The notes: generated by a model not told the origin, from the sequence alone. A stretch of 64,000 bases of DNA from Saccharospirillum alexandrii (GCF_004000275.1 NZ_RCIP01000002.1:744283-808282), one strand, 5' to 3'; positions 18,433 through 28,474 are shown, counted from the stretch's first letter. Made by a program: numbers and translations.

Positions 18433-20040
18433 GTGAAACAAGCCTTGCTGATGTTCGGGTGCTGGCTGGCGTTGTGGTCGACCCCGACGGTGGCCGAAAC
18501 CGATACCACCTCGTCGTATGACGACTTGTTGATGGCGCTGACCGAGGCCGACCTCAACGCCACCCAACCCATACTGGAAAAAATAGAGGCGACCGGTCAC
18601 CCGGAGGTTCTGTCACTCTTTCAAACCTTACTGGATGGCAATCTGCACTTTCGCAAAGCCGACCAGGTATTACTCTCCATTGTCGATGTCAACGGCACCG
18701 ACCAGTACACCGAATTTCAAAGCGGCACCGCGATTGAGCCCTTGGGGCGGCGCGATGTCAGCAAGATACGCGTAAACAATAATCTGCGAAACTTCCTAAG
18801 CAGCGCGATAGGCCGACTGCAACTTCGCAGTTCAGAGCCCGACTTGCGCAGCGCGGCTGTTTTATCTTTGCTGACAACACTGGATGCTGCAACCGCTGAC
18901 GACCTGGCCGAGTTGCGCCGCGAAGAATCCAACCGTACCGTGCTGTCATCCATTGACCTGGCACTGGCGATGTACAGTGCACGATCAGCCAACACAGTCG
19001 CGGCTCAAATCACCGCCATCGATACGCTGTCGGATCGCCTGCAACCGGAAGCGCGCAACCTGCTGTTCGATCTGGAACGCAATGCCGACAACCCCGCCGT
19101 GCGCGAAGCCGCTACCGCCGCCCTGAAAAAAATAGACGGTAAGGTGACGTTCTATGGCTACGTCGACCAGCTGTTCTTCGGGCTTAGCCTGGGCTCAGTA
19201 CTGCTGCTCGCCGCCATTGGGCTGGCCATCACCTTCGGTGTGATGGGTGTCATCAATATGGCCCATGGTGAAATGCTGATGCTCGGTGCTTACACCACCT
19301 ACGTGGTTCAGCTTCTGATGCCGGGCTTCATCAACTACTCACTCTGGGTCGCCATACCGGCCGCCTTTATCGTCGCGGGGCTGTTCGGCATTCTGATCGA
19401 ACGCTGCGTTATTCGTTTCTTGCACGGCCGGCCTCTGGAAACGCTGCTCGCCACCTTTGGTATCAGCCTGATTCTGCAGCAACTAGTCCGCACCGTGTTT
19501 TCGCCACTGAATCGTCGCGTCGCTGCACCGGACTGGATGAGTGGTTCACTGGAAATCAACCCGGTGTTGTCACTGACCTATAACCGGTTAACCATTCTGA
19601 TTTTTGCGCTGATCGTGTTTGTCGCCCTGCTGGTGATCATGAAAAAAACCGCCCTCGGTTTATACGTACGCGCTGTATCACAAAACCGGGACATGGCCAA
19701 AGCCATGGGCATTAAAACCGACCGGGTCGATGCCCTGACCTTTGGTTTGGGCTCGGGCATCGCGGGCATTGGTGGTGTCGCGCTTAGCCAGCTCACCAAC
19801 GTTGGGCCAAACCTTGGCCAGGCTTACATCATTGATTCCTTTATGGTCGTGGTGTTCGGCGGAGTCGGCAATTTACTGGGTACGTTAGTCGCGGCCTTTA
19901 CGCTTGGCATCGCCAACAAGTTTCTGGAACCGGTTACCGGTACGGTACTGGCCAGTATTCTGGTGCTGGTGTTCATCATCCTGTTTATTCAGAAACGACC
20001 CAAGGGTCTGTTTCCGCAACGCGGGAGGGCGGCTGAATGA
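18433..20040 (+). CDS. urtB: Urea ABC transporter permease UrtB
   Basis: An inner-membrane permease of about 535 residues. An N-terminal signal-like segment (KQALLMFGCWLALWSTPTVA) precedes a ~200-residue periplasmic helical extension typical of proteobacterial UrtB. The membrane domain starts around residue 230 (FFGLSLGSVLLLAAIGLAIT) and carries NMAHGEMLMLGAY and GVGNLLGTLVAAFTLG, which are LivH/UrtB motifs. I choose the GTG at 18433 because GCGGAGG lies six bases upstream; a TTG at 18415 is in frame but has no such site. The stop overlaps urtC by 4 bp. Confidence 0.93.
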   Translation: MKQALLMFGCWLALWSTPTVAETDTTSSYDDLLMALTEADLNATQPILEKIEATGHPEVLSLFQTLLDGNLHFRKADQVLLSIVDVNGTDQYTEFQSGTAIEPLGRRDVSKIRVNNNLRNFLSSAIGRLQLRSSEPDLRSAAVLSLLTTLDAATADDLAELRREESNRTVLSSIDLALAMYSARSANTVAAQITAIDTLSDRLQPEARNLLFDLERNADNPAVREAATAALKKIDGKVTFYGYVDQLFFGLSLGSVLLLAAIGLAITFGVMGVINMAHGEMLMLGAYTTYVVQLLMPGFINYSLWVAIPAAFIVAGLFGILIERCVIRFLHGRPLETLLATFGISLILQQLVRTVFSPLNRRVAAPDWMSGSLEINPVLSLTYNRLTILIFALIVFVALLVIMKKTALGLYVRAVSQNRDMAKAMGIKTDRVDALTFGLGSGIAGIGGVALSQLTNVGPNLGQAYIIDSFMVVVFGGVGNLLGTLVAAFTLGIANKFLEPVTGTVLASILVLVFIILFIQKRPKGLFPQRGRAAE

Positions 20041-21194
20041 GCTTGCTGACCACCTTTATGTCGCGCCGGAACAGCCTCGGTAGCCCAGTACTGCCCTTCG
20101 TCACCATACTGATGACGCTGACCGTATTGGCAGCCATTGGCAACTTGTGGATACCAGCCGACTCTGCGCTTCACGTGTCAACTTACACCATCACCCTGCT
20201 CGGCAAATACCTGAGCTTCGCGATGCTTGCGTTGGCGGTCGATATTGTTTGGGGCTATTGCGGCATTCTAAGTCTCGGTCACGGCGCCTTCTTTGCACTG
20301 GGCGGTTACGCCATGGGCATGTACCTGATGCGTCAGATTGGCAGTCGCGGTGTTTACGGCGACCCAATCCTGCCTGACTTCATGGTGTTTCTGGACTGGG
20401 ATGTGTTGCCCTGGTACTGGCTCGGTATGGACCAGTTCTGGTTTGCCATGCTGATGGTCTTACTGGTACCGGGCTTGCTCGCCTTTGTGTTTGGCTGGCT
20501 CGCCTTCCATTCCCGCGTTACCGGTGTATACCTGTCGATCATCACCCAGGCGCTTACTTACGCACTGATGCTGGCTTTCTTCCGCAACGAAATGGGCTTT
20601 GGTGGCAACAACGGGCTGACCGATTTCAAAGACCTGCTTGGCTTCAGTTTGCAGGCCGACACCACCCGGGTTGCGCTGTTGCTGTGCACAGCCGGGCTTC
20701 TGGCCGCCATCTTCATGTTCAGCCACTGGGTGCTGAAGTCTCGCTTTGGCAAGGTGATCGAAGCGATTCGCGATGGTGAGCCCCGTGTTCGTTTTCTGGG
20801 TTACCGGACCGACCGCTACAAGGTCGCGCTGTTCGTCTATTCCGCCATGATCGCCGGTATCGCCGGTGCCCTCTACGTGCCCCAGGTTGGCATCATCAAC
20901 CCGGGTGAGTTTGCACCACTGAACTCGATTGAAATCGTCGTCTGGGTAGCCGTGGGTGGCCGGGGTACCTTGTACGGTGCCGTCATCGGCGCTCTGTTGG
21001 TTAACTACGCCAAAACCCGTTTTACCGCCCTCATGCCAGATGGTTGGCTGTTCATGCTCGGCGCCCTGTTCGTTCTGGTTACCCTGTTCTTGCCCAAAGG
21101 GCTGGCCGGGGTCTACGGCCAGTTAATCACTTCATGGAAACGCGGCCGGAACCGCGATGAGCCCCCGCAACGCAACCAGGAGGCCACCTCATGA
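20037..21194 (+). CDS. urtC: Urea ABC transporter permease UrtC
   Basis: The second membrane subunit, 385 residues, LivM-like. About ten hydrophobic segments; YCGILSLGHGAFFALGGYAMG and GFGGNNGLTDFKDLLGF are hallmark UrtC segments, and the EAA-like loop FGKVIEAIRDGEPRVRFLGY contacts the ATPases. The start overlaps the urtB stop and the stop overlaps the urtD start, so the transporter genes are translationally coupled. Confidence 0.95.
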   Translation: MSLLTTFMSRRNSLGSPVLPFVTILMTLTVLAAIGNLWIPADSALHVSTYTITLLGKYLSFAMLALAVDIVWGYCGILSLGHGAFFALGGYAMGMYLMRQIGSRGVYGDPILPDFMVFLDWDVLPWYWLGMDQFWFAMLMVLLVPGLLAFVFGWLAFHSRVTGVYLSIITQALTYALMLAFFRNEMGFGGNNGLTDFKDLLGFSLQADTTRVALLLCTAGLLAAIFMFSHWVLKSRFGKVIEAIRDGEPRVRFLGYRTDRYKVALFVYSAMIAGIAGALYVPQVGIINPGEFAPLNSIEIVVWVAVGGRGTLYGAVIGALLVNYAKTRFTALMPDGWLFMLGALFVLVTLFLPKGLAGVYGQLITSWKRGRNRDEPPQRNQEATS

Positions 21195-22024
21195 CGGCAT
21201 TGTCCCATACCGCCGAACTGATGCGACGCGACCAGGTCTGGCCGTTTTTACAACCGCCTGCTGCCAGCATCAATGTCGATAAAGACATCCTGCTGTACAT
21301 CGAAGACTTGAACCTCAGCTTCGATGGCTTCAAGGCGCTGAACAACCTGAACCTCTACATCAACGATGGCGAACTGAGATGTCTGATTGGCGCCAACGGC
21401 GCCGGTAAAACCACCCTGATGGATGTGATTACCGGTAAAACCCAATGCGACTCAGGCAGCGTGTTCTTTGGCCAGACCATCAACCTGCTCAAGTACAGCG
21501 AAGCGGACATCGCCGAACTCGGCATTGGTCGAAAATTCCAGAAACCGACCGTATTTGAGGCCCAGAGCGTATTCGACAATTTGGAACTGGCGCTGAAAAG
21601 CAACAAGCGGTTGCTACCCACCCTGCTGGCCCGGCTTAGCCCCTCCGAGATCGACCGGATCGATACCGTACTTGCCACCATCGGTTTAACGGATCATCGG
21701 TTCCAACTGGCAGGCGCGTTATCTCACGGTCAAAAGCAATGGCTGGAAATCGGCATGTTGCTGGTCTCCGAACCCAGGTTGCTGCTCATCGACGAACCCG
21801 TCGCCGGCATGACCGCCGAGGAAACCGAGCGTACCGCTGAGCTGCTGACGTCACTGGCCGGTAAACACACCGTGGTGGTGGTGGAGCACGACATGGAATT
21901 TGTACGCAGCATCGCACGCACCGTCACCGTATTGCACCAGGGCTCGGTATTGGCCGAGGGCAGCATGGACCACGTTCAGAACCACCCCGATGTCATCGAA
22001 GTCTATTTGGGAGAAGCGCCATGA
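21191..22024 (+). CDS. urtD: Urea ABC transporter ATPase UrtD
   Basis: A 277-residue LivG-type ATPase. The Walker A GANGAGKTT is near residue 70, the signature LSHGQKQWLEIG near 178, Walker B LLLIDEP near 198, and the switch His in VVVEHDMEFV. An N-terminal ~30 residues precede the ATPase fold, as in other UrtD proteins. It hydrolyses ATP with UrtE to drive urea import. It overlaps urtC and urtE by four bases each. Confidence 0.95.
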   Translation: MTALSHTAELMRRDQVWPFLQPPAASINVDKDILLYIEDLNLSFDGFKALNNLNLYINDGELRCLIGANGAGKTTLMDVITGKTQCDSGSVFFGQTINLLKYSEADIAELGIGRKFQKPTVFEAQSVFDNLELALKSNKRLLPTLLARLSPSEIDRIDTVLATIGLTDHRFQLAGALSHGQKQWLEIGMLLVSEPRLLLIDEPVAGMTAEETERTAELLTSLAGKHTVVVVEHDMEFVRSIARTVTVLHQGSVLAEGSMDHVQNHPDVIEVYLGEAP

Positions 22025-22716
22025 TCAACGTAAACGGCGTTAACCAGCGTTACGGCAGTACTCATATTCTTTGGGATCTCGATATCGACATTCCCGAAGG
22101 TCGCTGCACCTGCATCATGGGCCGTAACGGCGTCGGCAAAACCACCCTGCTCAAATGCCTGATGGGTTTGCTGCCGATCAGCAGCGGTGAAATCACTCTA
22201 GCCGGCGAGGCCCTGCATAAGAAACCCGCCGATACCCGGGCCCGGCTCGGCATCGGTTATGTACCACAAGGTCGCGACATTTTCCCGATGCTCAGTGTCG
22301 AAGAAAATCTACGCATTGGCCTGGGTGCACGCGCTGACAAAGCCAAAACAATTCCTGACAAAATATTTGAGCTGTTCCCCGTGTTGCACGACATGCTGCA
22401 CCGACGCGGCGGCGACCTATCCGGTGGCCAGCAGCAACAACTCGCCATCGGCCGTGCTCTGGTCATCGACCCCAGGGTTCTGATTCTCGATGAGCCCAAC
22501 GAAGGCATTCAACCGAACATCGTCACCCAGATCGGCGACGTGATTCAAAAGCTGAATCAGGAAGACGGGCTGACCGTTGTGCTGGTTGAACAAAAACTCG
22601 GCTTCGCCCGCCGCGTCGGCCAGGAATTCCGACTGATGGAAAAAGGCCGCGTCGTTGCCAGTGACCAGATGGCCAACCTCAACGACCAACTCATTCGTCA
22701 GCACCTGGCCGTTTAG
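22021..22716 (+). CDS. urtE: Urea ABC transporter ATPase UrtE
   Basis: A 231-residue LivF-type ATPase with Walker A GRNGVGKTT, signature LSGGQQQQLAIGRAL, Walker B VLILDEPNEGIQP, and the GYVPQGRDIFPMLSVEENL Q-loop stretch that typifies UrtE. It partners with UrtD on the cytoplasmic face of the permease. The last gene of the transporter set; ureD begins 13 bp after its stop. Confidence 0.95.
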   Translation: MINVNGVNQRYGSTHILWDLDIDIPEGRCTCIMGRNGVGKTTLLKCLMGLLPISSGEITLAGEALHKKPADTRARLGIGYVPQGRDIFPMLSVEENLRIGLGARADKAKTIPDKIFELFPVLHDMLHRRGGDLSGGQQQQLAIGRALVIDPRVLILDEPNEGIQPNIVTQIGDVIQKLNQEDGLTVVLVEQKLGFARRVGQEFRLMEKGRVVASDQMANLNDQLIRQHLAV

Positions 22717-22729
22717 GAGACGCAATACC

Positions 22730-23602
22730 ATGAACAGTCGGGCACCGTTACCACCAACGATACAAGCCTCCGAATGGGCCGCCTGGCTAACCCTGGGATT
22801 TACCCAAAGCCAGCGCGGTACCCAACTGGCGCGTTGCGACCACCAGGGCCCTCTCTACGTGCAAAAACCCTTCTACCCGGAAGGGCCGGACTGCGCCCAT
22901 GCGTATTTATTGCACCCACCCGGAGGCTTAGTTTCTGGCGATCATCTACAGATAGCCGTCAACGTAGAGCAAAACGCTCACGCCCTGCTAACAACACCCG
23001 GCGCTGGCCGTGCATACCGGGCACGCCCCGACAGAACCCTGCAACACCAGCACATCACACTAAACGTGCACGAAGACGCAACGCTTGAGTGGCTGCCCCA
23101 AGAGACACTGCTCTACCCAAACGCCCGCGCCCGACTGGACACCGACATTCATCTAAATGATGGCGCTCATTTTATCGGCTGGGACATTACTTGCCTGGGC
23201 CTACCAGCCAGTGAACAGCCCTTTCATTCAGGCGAGTTGAGTCAACGCTTACAAATCATCGAGAACGGCCGGGTCGCCCTGCGCGAGCATCTGCACCTCT
23301 CTGATAGCAACCATTTAGCGCTCAACGGCAAACTCGGTTTCCGCGACCACAGCGTCAACGCCATCATGATCGCCGGGCCCTTCAACGAGCCGCTGGAAAC
23401 CGATGCAATGAAACAACTGCAACACCTATGTTCTGAGTTTTCAGGCCTGGCAGGTGTAACACAGGTCGACCGATACATTGTTACTCGAGCCCTGGCCAAT
23501 CGTGCAGAGCCGGTTAAAAAACTGTTCACCCAGTGCTGGGCGCCAGTGCGGCAAGCGATATGCAATCGTTCCGTTTGCGAACCGAGAATCTGGGCAACTT
23601 AA
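22730..23602 (+). CDS. ureD: Urease accessory protein UreD
   Basis: A 290-residue scaffold protein that forms the UreDFG complex delivering nickel to apo-urease. The conserved stretches YPEGPDCAHAYLLHPPGGLVSGD, LTTPGAGRAYRARP (the UreD T-x-P-[SG]-x-x-[KR] region) and LEWLPQETLLYPNARA are visible. The ATG at 22730 has TAGGAGAC upstream; the reading frame is open further but that part overlaps urtE. It is separated from ureA by 256 bp holding a palindromic element. Confidence 0.94.
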   Translation: MNSRAPLPPTIQASEWAAWLTLGFTQSQRGTQLARCDHQGPLYVQKPFYPEGPDCAHAYLLHPPGGLVSGDHLQIAVNVEQNAHALLTTPGAGRAYRARPDRTLQHQHITLNVHEDATLEWLPQETLLYPNARARLDTDIHLNDGAHFIGWDITCLGLPASEQPFHSGELSQRLQIIENGRVALREHLHLSDSNHLALNGKLGFRDHSVNAIMIAGPFNEPLETDAMKQLQHLCSEFSGLAGVTQVDRYIVTRALANRAEPVKKLFTQCWAPVRQAICNRSVCEPRIWAT

Positions 23603-23635
23603 CGTGAAGGCTATTGAATTAAGGCAACCAAGCAA

Positions 23636-23818
23636 GTGACGGTGGCTCGGGGTGCCCGGGCGGGGATATCCGAGACATGGACTAAAACGCCAGGAGCGTT
23701 TTAGCACGAGCGCAGCGAGCCCGGAGGGTGAATCCCATGGATGGGATTCATATCCGAGGCTAAGCCTACACGGAAGTATTCACGGCGACCCCGCCCGGGC
23801 ATCCCGAGTTACCGGCAC
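23636..23818 (-). repeat. Palindromic intergenic element, enlarged variant (ureD-ureA)
   Basis: Arms at 23646-23665 (CTCGGGGTGCCCGGGCGGGG) and 23789-23808 pair over 20 positions with one G-T. The interior is ~123 bp instead of ~52 and holds two further perfect hairpins: CTAAAACGC/GCGTTTTAG near 23682-23704 and GAATCCCATGGATGGGATTC near 23730-23749. Read on the minus strand, the first arm is followed by GTCGCCGTGAATAC, matching the family core GTCGGCGTGAATCC. It interrupts the urease operon, so a strong mRNA structure is expected there. Confidence 0.75.
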
Positions 23819-23858
23819 GAACCAACGGCACAGAACAAATAGCAACCAGGAGACAAAG

Positions 23859-24161
23859 ATGGAATTACTGCCGAGAGAGAAAGACAAGCTGCTGGTTTTT
23901 ACCGCTGCACTGTTGGCCGAGCGCCGACTCAACCGTGGCGTCAAACTGAATTATCCCGAGGCCGTTGCCTATCTCAGCATGAACATTCTGGAAGGCGCCC
24001 GGGATGGTAAAACCGTGGCGCAACTGATGGGTGAGGGGAAGACCTGGCTAAACGCCGATCAGGTGATGGAGGGCATTGCTGACCTGATTACTGAAGTGCA
24101 GGTCGAAGCCACCTTTCCGGATGGGACCAAACTGGTCACCGTTCATAACCCTATTATTTAG
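23859..24161 (+). CDS. ureA: Urease gamma subunit
   Basis: The 100-residue small structural subunit of the (UreABC)3 urease. [20 protein letters not shown] at the N-terminus, [15 protein letters not shown] and [18 protein letters not shown] at the C-terminus are near-invariant in this family. The ATG at 23859 follows CAGGAGAC. Length equals the family norm. ureB begins 38 bp after its stop. Confidence 0.97.
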   Translation: MELLPREKDKLLVFTAALLAERRLNRGVKLNYPEAVAYLSMNILEGARDGKTVAQLMGEGKTWLNADQVMEGIADLITEVQVEATFPDGTKLVTVHNPII

Positions 24162-24199
24162 TTGGCCGCCAAATGCGACGAACACAGGAGAACCAACTC

Positions 24200-24523
24200 A
24201 TGATGCCAGGGGAATTTCAGGTCGCCGACGGGTCCATTACCCTCAATGCCGGGCGCGCCACCTTACAACTGACGGTTGAAAACACGGGTGACCGGCCGGT
24301 GCAGGTTGGGTCGCATTATCACTTCGCTGAAACCAACCCCGCCCTGTCATTCGACCGTATAGCCGCGCGCGGCTTTCGCCTCAACATCGCCGCTGGCACG
24401 GCTGTACGCTTTGAACCCGGGCAGAGCCGCACCGTCGAACTGGTCGCCTACGCCGGGCTTCGAAACGTTTACGGCTTCCGGGGCGAGATCATGGGCGCAC
24501 TGGATCAGGGAGCTCAGCAATGA
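24200..24523 (+). CDS. ureB: Urease beta subunit
   Basis: A 107-residue structural subunit. [23 protein letters not shown]-like [20 protein letters not shown] and [14 protein letters not shown] are the conserved UreB blocks. ACAGGAG precedes the ATG at 24200; an upstream in-frame start at 24173 has no such site. The stop overlaps the ureC ATG by 4 bp. Confidence 0.96.
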   Translation: MMPGEFQVADGSITLNAGRATLQLTVENTGDRPVQVGSHYHFAETNPALSFDRIAARGFRLNIAAGTAVRFEPGQSRTVELVAYAGLRNVYGFRGEIMGALDQGAQQ

Positions 24524-26226
24524 CAACAATGGATCGCACCACGTACGCCCAGATGTTCGGACCAACCACCGGCGACCGCATTCGCCTCGGCGATACCGAC
24601 CTCTGGATAGAAATTGAATCCGACAGTGCCACCTATGGCGACGAAGTTAAGTTCGGTGGTGGTAAAGTCATTCGCGACGGCATGGGGCAAAGCCAGGTCA
24701 GTTGCGATGTTGCGATGGACCTGGTGGTCACCAACGCCGTCGTGCTCGACCACTGGGGCATCGTCAAAACCGACGTTGGTATCAAGCACGGACGCATCGT
24801 CACACTCGGCAAAGCCGGCAACCCGGATATTCAGGACAAGGTCGACATCATCATCGGCCCCGGTACCGAAATCATTGCCGGTGAAGGCTCAATACTCACC
24901 GCCGGCGGTATCGACGCGCACATTCATTTTATTTGCCCGCAACAAATCGAAGAAGCACTGATGTCAGGCGTCACCACCATGCTCGGTGGCGGCACCGGCC
25001 CAGCGACCGGCACCAACGCCACCACCTGCACACCGGGTCCCTGGTACATCGGTAAAATGCTGCAAGCCACCGACGCCATGCCCATGAACCTGGGCTTTAT
25101 GGGTAAAGGCAATGCCAGCCAACCCGTGGCGCTGGAGGAACAGTTACTCGCCGGCGCCTGCGGGTTAAAACTTCACGAAGACTGGGGCACCACACCAGCG
25201 GCCATCGACGCCTGCCTGAGCGTCGCTGACCGCTACGACGTTCAGATCGCAATTCACACCGACACCCTGAACGAAAGCGGCTTTGTCGACGATACCATCA
25301 ACGCCTTCAAAGGCCGGGTCATTCATACTTACCACACCGAAGGCGCTGGCGGTGGACACGCACCCGACATCATCAAAGCCTGCGCCTATTCCAACGTATT
25401 GCCTTCATCGACCAACCCAACCCGGCCTTACACCGTCAACACGGTTGATGAGCACCTCGACATGCTGATGGTCTGCCATCACCTCGATTCGAAAATACCG
25501 GAAGACGTCGCCTTCGCCGATTCGCGCATTCGCAAGGAAACCATCGCCGCCGAAGATCTGTTTCACGACCTCGGTGCCTTCAGCATGATCGCTTCAGATT
25601 CCCAGGCCATGGGCCGGGTCGGCGAGGTGATTACCCGCACCTGGCAAACCGCCGACAAGATGAAAAAGCAACGCGGCCTGCTCGCCGAAGACCTCGACCG
25701 GGGTACCGATAATTTTCGCGCCCGGCGCTACATTGCCAAGTACACCATCAACCCGGCCATCACCCATGGTATCGCACACGAAGTGGGGTCGATCGAAGCC
25801 GGTAAACTGGCCGATCTGGTGCTATGGAAACCGGCTTTCTTTGGAATCAAACCGTCACTCATCATCAAGGGCGGCATGATTGCAGCAGCCCCAATGGGCG
25901 ACCCCAATGCGTCCATCCCAACGCCGCAGCCCATGCACTACCGCCCCATGTTCGGCAGCTTCGGCCAGGCACCCGCTCAGTTGAGTGTCACCTTTACCAG
26001 CCAGGCAGCACTGGATGCCAGCATCGGCGAACAACTCGGCTTGCAGCGCACGCTGGTCGCTTGCAAGAACACCCGAACCATCACCAAAGCCGACATGATC
26101 TTGAACGACTGGCAACCAGACATCACCGTCGACCCGCAAACCTATGAGGTACGAGCCGACGGCAAACTTCTGACCTGCGAGCCAGCAACCGAATTGCCAC
26201 TGGCACAACGCTATTGTTTGTTTTGA
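24520..26226 (+). CDS. ureC: Urease alpha (catalytic) subunit
   Basis: The 568-residue nickel metallohydrolase that hydrolyses urea to ammonia and carbamate in the cytosol. All active-site residues are present at standard numbering: His134 and His136 (DAHIHF), carbamylated Lys217 ([12 protein letters not shown]), His219, His246 ([12 protein letters not shown]), His272 ([12 protein letters not shown]), Cys319 on the flap (MVCHHLD) and Asp360 ([14 protein letters not shown]). Length is typical. The following 105 bp to ureE hold no gene. Confidence 0.98.
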   Translation: MTTMDRTTYAQMFGPTTGDRIRLGDTDLWIEIESDSATYGDEVKFGGGKVIRDGMGQSQVSCDVAMDLVVTNAVVLDHWGIVKTDVGIKHGRIVTLGKAGNPDIQDKVDIIIGPGTEIIAGEGSILTAGGIDAHIHFICPQQIEEALMSGVTTMLGGGTGPATGTNATTCTPGPWYIGKMLQATDAMPMNLGFMGKGNASQPVALEEQLLAGACGLKLHEDWGTTPAAIDACLSVADRYDVQIAIHTDTLNESGFVDDTINAFKGRVIHTYHTEGAGGGHAPDIIKACAYSNVLPSSTNPTRPYTVNTVDEHLDMLMVCHHLDSKIPEDVAFADSRIRKETIAAEDLFHDLGAFSMIASDSQAMGRVGEVITRTWQTADKMKKQRGLLAEDLDRGTDNFRARRYIAKYTINPAITHGIAHEVGSIEAGKLADLVLWKPAFFGIKPSLIIKGGMIAAAPMGDPNASIPTPQPMHYRPMFGSFGQAPAQLSVTFTSQAALDASIGEQLGLQRTLVACKNTRTITKADMILNDWQPDITVDPQTYEVRADGKLLTCEPATELPLAQRYCLF

Positions 26227-26331
26227 TTACCGAGGTTGAGATTGGCAACCAGTTGAGTACCCGGTACCTGACACGGATTCCTGGTACCAACGCAAAACCG
26301 AACTCCGAAACTGGATCATGAGGAAGACACA

Positions 26332-26862
26332 ATGTTAACGATTCATCAACGGCTGGGTACCGTATCACCGGTTTCAATAGATGCCCGCCTCACCCTAACG
26401 CACGACCAGCGTGAAAAAGGCCGACTGCGCGCAGTCAGTGATGCCGGCGAAGAAGTTCAGGTATTTCTCGAGCGAGGCAAGGCGTTACAGGTCGGTGAGT
26501 TTCTGAAGAGCGACTGTGGCAAACACATTCAGGTTGCGGGTGCCATTGAGCCCATAACCGAAGCCCATTGCCACGATTGGCAAACCTTTGCCCGTGCCTG
26601 TTACCACCTGGGTAACCGGCACGTAAAAATCGAAGTAGGTGATCGCTGGTTGCGCATTAAGCCCGATCATGTGCTTGAAGCCATGCTGATTCAGCAGGGG
26701 CTAACCGTTGTCTCTGACAATGCTGTCTTCAATCCTGAATCCGGGGCCTATGCACCGGGCACTTCGCATGGGCATGCGCACAGCCATTCACACAGTTCTT
26801 CACACAACCATGATGCTGGACATTCTCACAGTCACTCCAAAGGCCATGCCCATGCTGACTGA
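26332..26862 (+). CDS. ureE: Urease accessory protein UreE
   Basis: A 176-residue nickel metallochaperone. The N-terminal peptide-binding domain (LTHDQREKGRLRAVSDAGEE) and the central domain with CYHLGNRHVKIEV are followed by a ~30-residue histidine-rich tail (HGHAHSHSHSSSHNHD, then [13 protein letters not shown]) for nickel storage, as in Klebsiella UreE. GAGGAAG precedes the ATG. The ureF start lies inside its 3' end. Confidence 0.95.
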   Translation: MLTIHQRLGTVSPVSIDARLTLTHDQREKGRLRAVSDAGEEVQVFLERGKALQVGEFLKSDCGKHIQVAGAIEPITEAHCHDWQTFARACYHLGNRHVKIEVGDRWLRIKPDHVLEAMLIQQGLTVVSDNAVFNPESGAYAPGTSHGHAHSHSHSSSHNHDAGHSHSHSKGHAHAD

Positions 26863-27520
26863 TATTCATCAGTTGCGTTTGTTGCAACTGAGCAGTGTCA
26901 GTTTGCCCGTTGGAGGCTTTGCCTTTTCACAGGGCCTGGAAAGCAGTATTGACCTCGGCTGGGTGCGCACCAAGTCCGATACCTTCGAAGCGTTAAGTCT
27001 GCAACTGACTGAAGGTCTGGGTCGTCTCGACCTGCCACTGCTGCAGCGAGCCATGCACAGTTTCGGCCAGACCGATCTAAAGGCGCTCGCCCAGTGGAAC
27101 GACCTGGCTTTGGCTTGTCGTGAAACGCAGGAATTGCGCCTTACTGATACCGCCATGGGTAAAGCGCTGGCGCGGCTGCTACGTAGTCTCGACATCGAAT
27201 TGCCTTTTTCACCTGAAGAACCGCTGAGCTTTGTAACGGGCTACGCCATGGCCGCTTCGCACTGGGGCATTCCGTTTCACACGGCAGCTTTGGGCTTCAG
27301 TTGGGCCTGGCTGGAGAACCAGATTGCCGCTGCAACCAAACTGGTACCGCTTGGCCAAACCGATGCACAGCGTTTACTGGGTGAGTTGCAGCCGCTGATA
27401 CCCGAGGCCATCGCCCTGGCCACCACCCTGGAAGACGATGACATTGGCGCGTGCCTGCCTGCGCTCGCCATCGCCAGTTGTTATCACGAAACCCAATACA
27501 GTCGCTTGTTCCGATCCTGA
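26852..27520 (+). CDS. ureF: Urease accessory protein UreF
   Basis: About 222 residues; UreF gates GTP-dependent nickel delivery with UreD and UreG. The N-terminus [21 protein letters not shown] and the internal EWN-like [27 protein letters not shown]-terminus are conserved. Two ATGs (26846 and 26852) overlap the ureE end; I prefer 26852 because CAAAGG at 26838-26843 gives normal spacing. The overlap with ureE implies translational coupling. Confidence 0.94.
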   Translation: MLTDIHQLRLLQLSSVSLPVGGFAFSQGLESSIDLGWVRTKSDTFEALSLQLTEGLGRLDLPLLQRAMHSFGQTDLKALAQWNDLALACRETQELRLTDTAMGKALARLLRSLDIELPFSPEEPLSFVTGYAMAASHWGIPFHTAALGFSWAWLENQIAAATKLVPLGQTDAQRLLGELQPLIPEAIALATTLEDDDIGACLPALAIASCYHETQYSRLFRS

Positions 27521-27534
27521 GGGGAGAACCAACC

Positions 27535-28206
27535 ATGATCAGTCAATCTCAAACCACAGCAACATCACCCAAACAAACCCTGCGCATTGGTGTCGGCGGA
27601 CCGGTTGGCTCCGGCAAAACCGCCCTGCTGCGTTCGCTGTGTTCCGCCATGCGCGAGCACTATGACATCGCGGTGGTCACAAACGACATCTACACCCAGG
27701 AAGATGCGAAATTCCTGACCCAACACCAGGCGCTCAGTGCCGATCGCATCATCGGTGTTGAAACCGGCGGCTGCCCGCACACCGCCATACGTGAAGACGC
27801 CTCGATGAACCTGGCTGCCATCGATGAACTGACCGCCCGGCACGGCGACCTGGACCTGGTGTTTGTTGAAAGCGGTGGCGATAACCTGAGTGCCACCTTT
27901 AGCCCGGAGCTTTCAGACCTGACGATCTATGTGATTGACGTCTCGGCTGGCGACAAGATACCCCGCAAAGGCGGGCCGGGCATTACCAAATCCGATTTGC
28001 TGATCATCAATAAAACCGATCTTGCGCCGCTGGTCGGCGCTGATTTGGGCGTAATGGATCGGGATGCCAAAACCATGCGCGGCGACCGCCCCTTTGTGTT
28101 CAGCAATCTTAAAGCGGCTCAGGGACTCGATGACATCATCGCTTTCATCGTGCGTGAAGGCATGCTCGAAGCCAAAACGATGCCGCCGGCCAAAGCCGTT
28201 GTTTAA
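27535..28206 (+). CDS. ureG: Urease accessory GTPase UreG
   Basis: A 223-residue SIMIBI GTPase that powers nickel insertion. P-loop [14 protein letters not shown] at residues 19-32, the CPH nickel site in [31 protein letters not shown] and the [10 protein letters not shown] specificity motif are all present. GAGGGGAGAAC precedes the ATG at 27535. The TAA stop is embedded in the left end of the 272-bp inverted-repeat element. Confidence 0.97.
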   Translation: MISQSQTTATSPKQTLRIGVGGPVGSGKTALLRSLCSAMREHYDIAVVTNDIYTQEDAKFLTQHQALSADRIIGVETGGCPHTAIREDASMNLAAIDELTARHGDLDLVFVESGGDNLSATFSPELSDLTIYVIDVSAGDKIPRKGGPGITKSDLLIINKTDLAPLVGADLGVMDRDAKTMRGDRPFVFSNLKAAQGLDDIIAFIVREGMLEAKTMPPAKAVV

Positions 28207-28474
28207 GGAGCCTCTGAATAACTCCCCCGGGGCTCTGGCTTTTCCGAGGGGCGTTGCCACAAGGCGGACTCATGCAGGAATGTCTAGACATTTTAAATGA
28301 GTCCAACGCGGTGGCAGCGTTCCTCGGAAAGCCCCGTAGGGCGCGGCCAAAACGTCCTGCCCCGGCGTTGCACTTCTTGACAAGGGCTACGGCCATTGCG
28401 CTGCGAAGTGCGCCTTGTGGCAGAACGTTTTAGCTCGCGCAGAGCCCTGGGGGAGTTGTTCAGAGGCTCCTTAA
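28203..28474. mobile_element. MITE-like 272-bp inverted-repeat element
   Basis: Left end TTAAGGAGCCTCTGAATAAC and right end GTTGTTCAGAGGCTCCTTAA are complementary over about 34 bp with two mismatches. No transposase is inside. The interior folds into at least two further hairpins: GGCTTTTCCGAGG (28237-28249) with CCTCGGAAAGCC (28322-28333), continuing through GTTGCCAC/GTGGCAGC and GGACTCAT/ATGAGTCC; and CCAAAACGTCCTGCC (28347-28361) with GGCAGAACGTTTTAG (28419-28433). The left end includes the ureG stop codon. Non-autonomous mobility is inference; no target duplication other than the TTAA in the repeat ends is clear. Confidence 0.7.
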
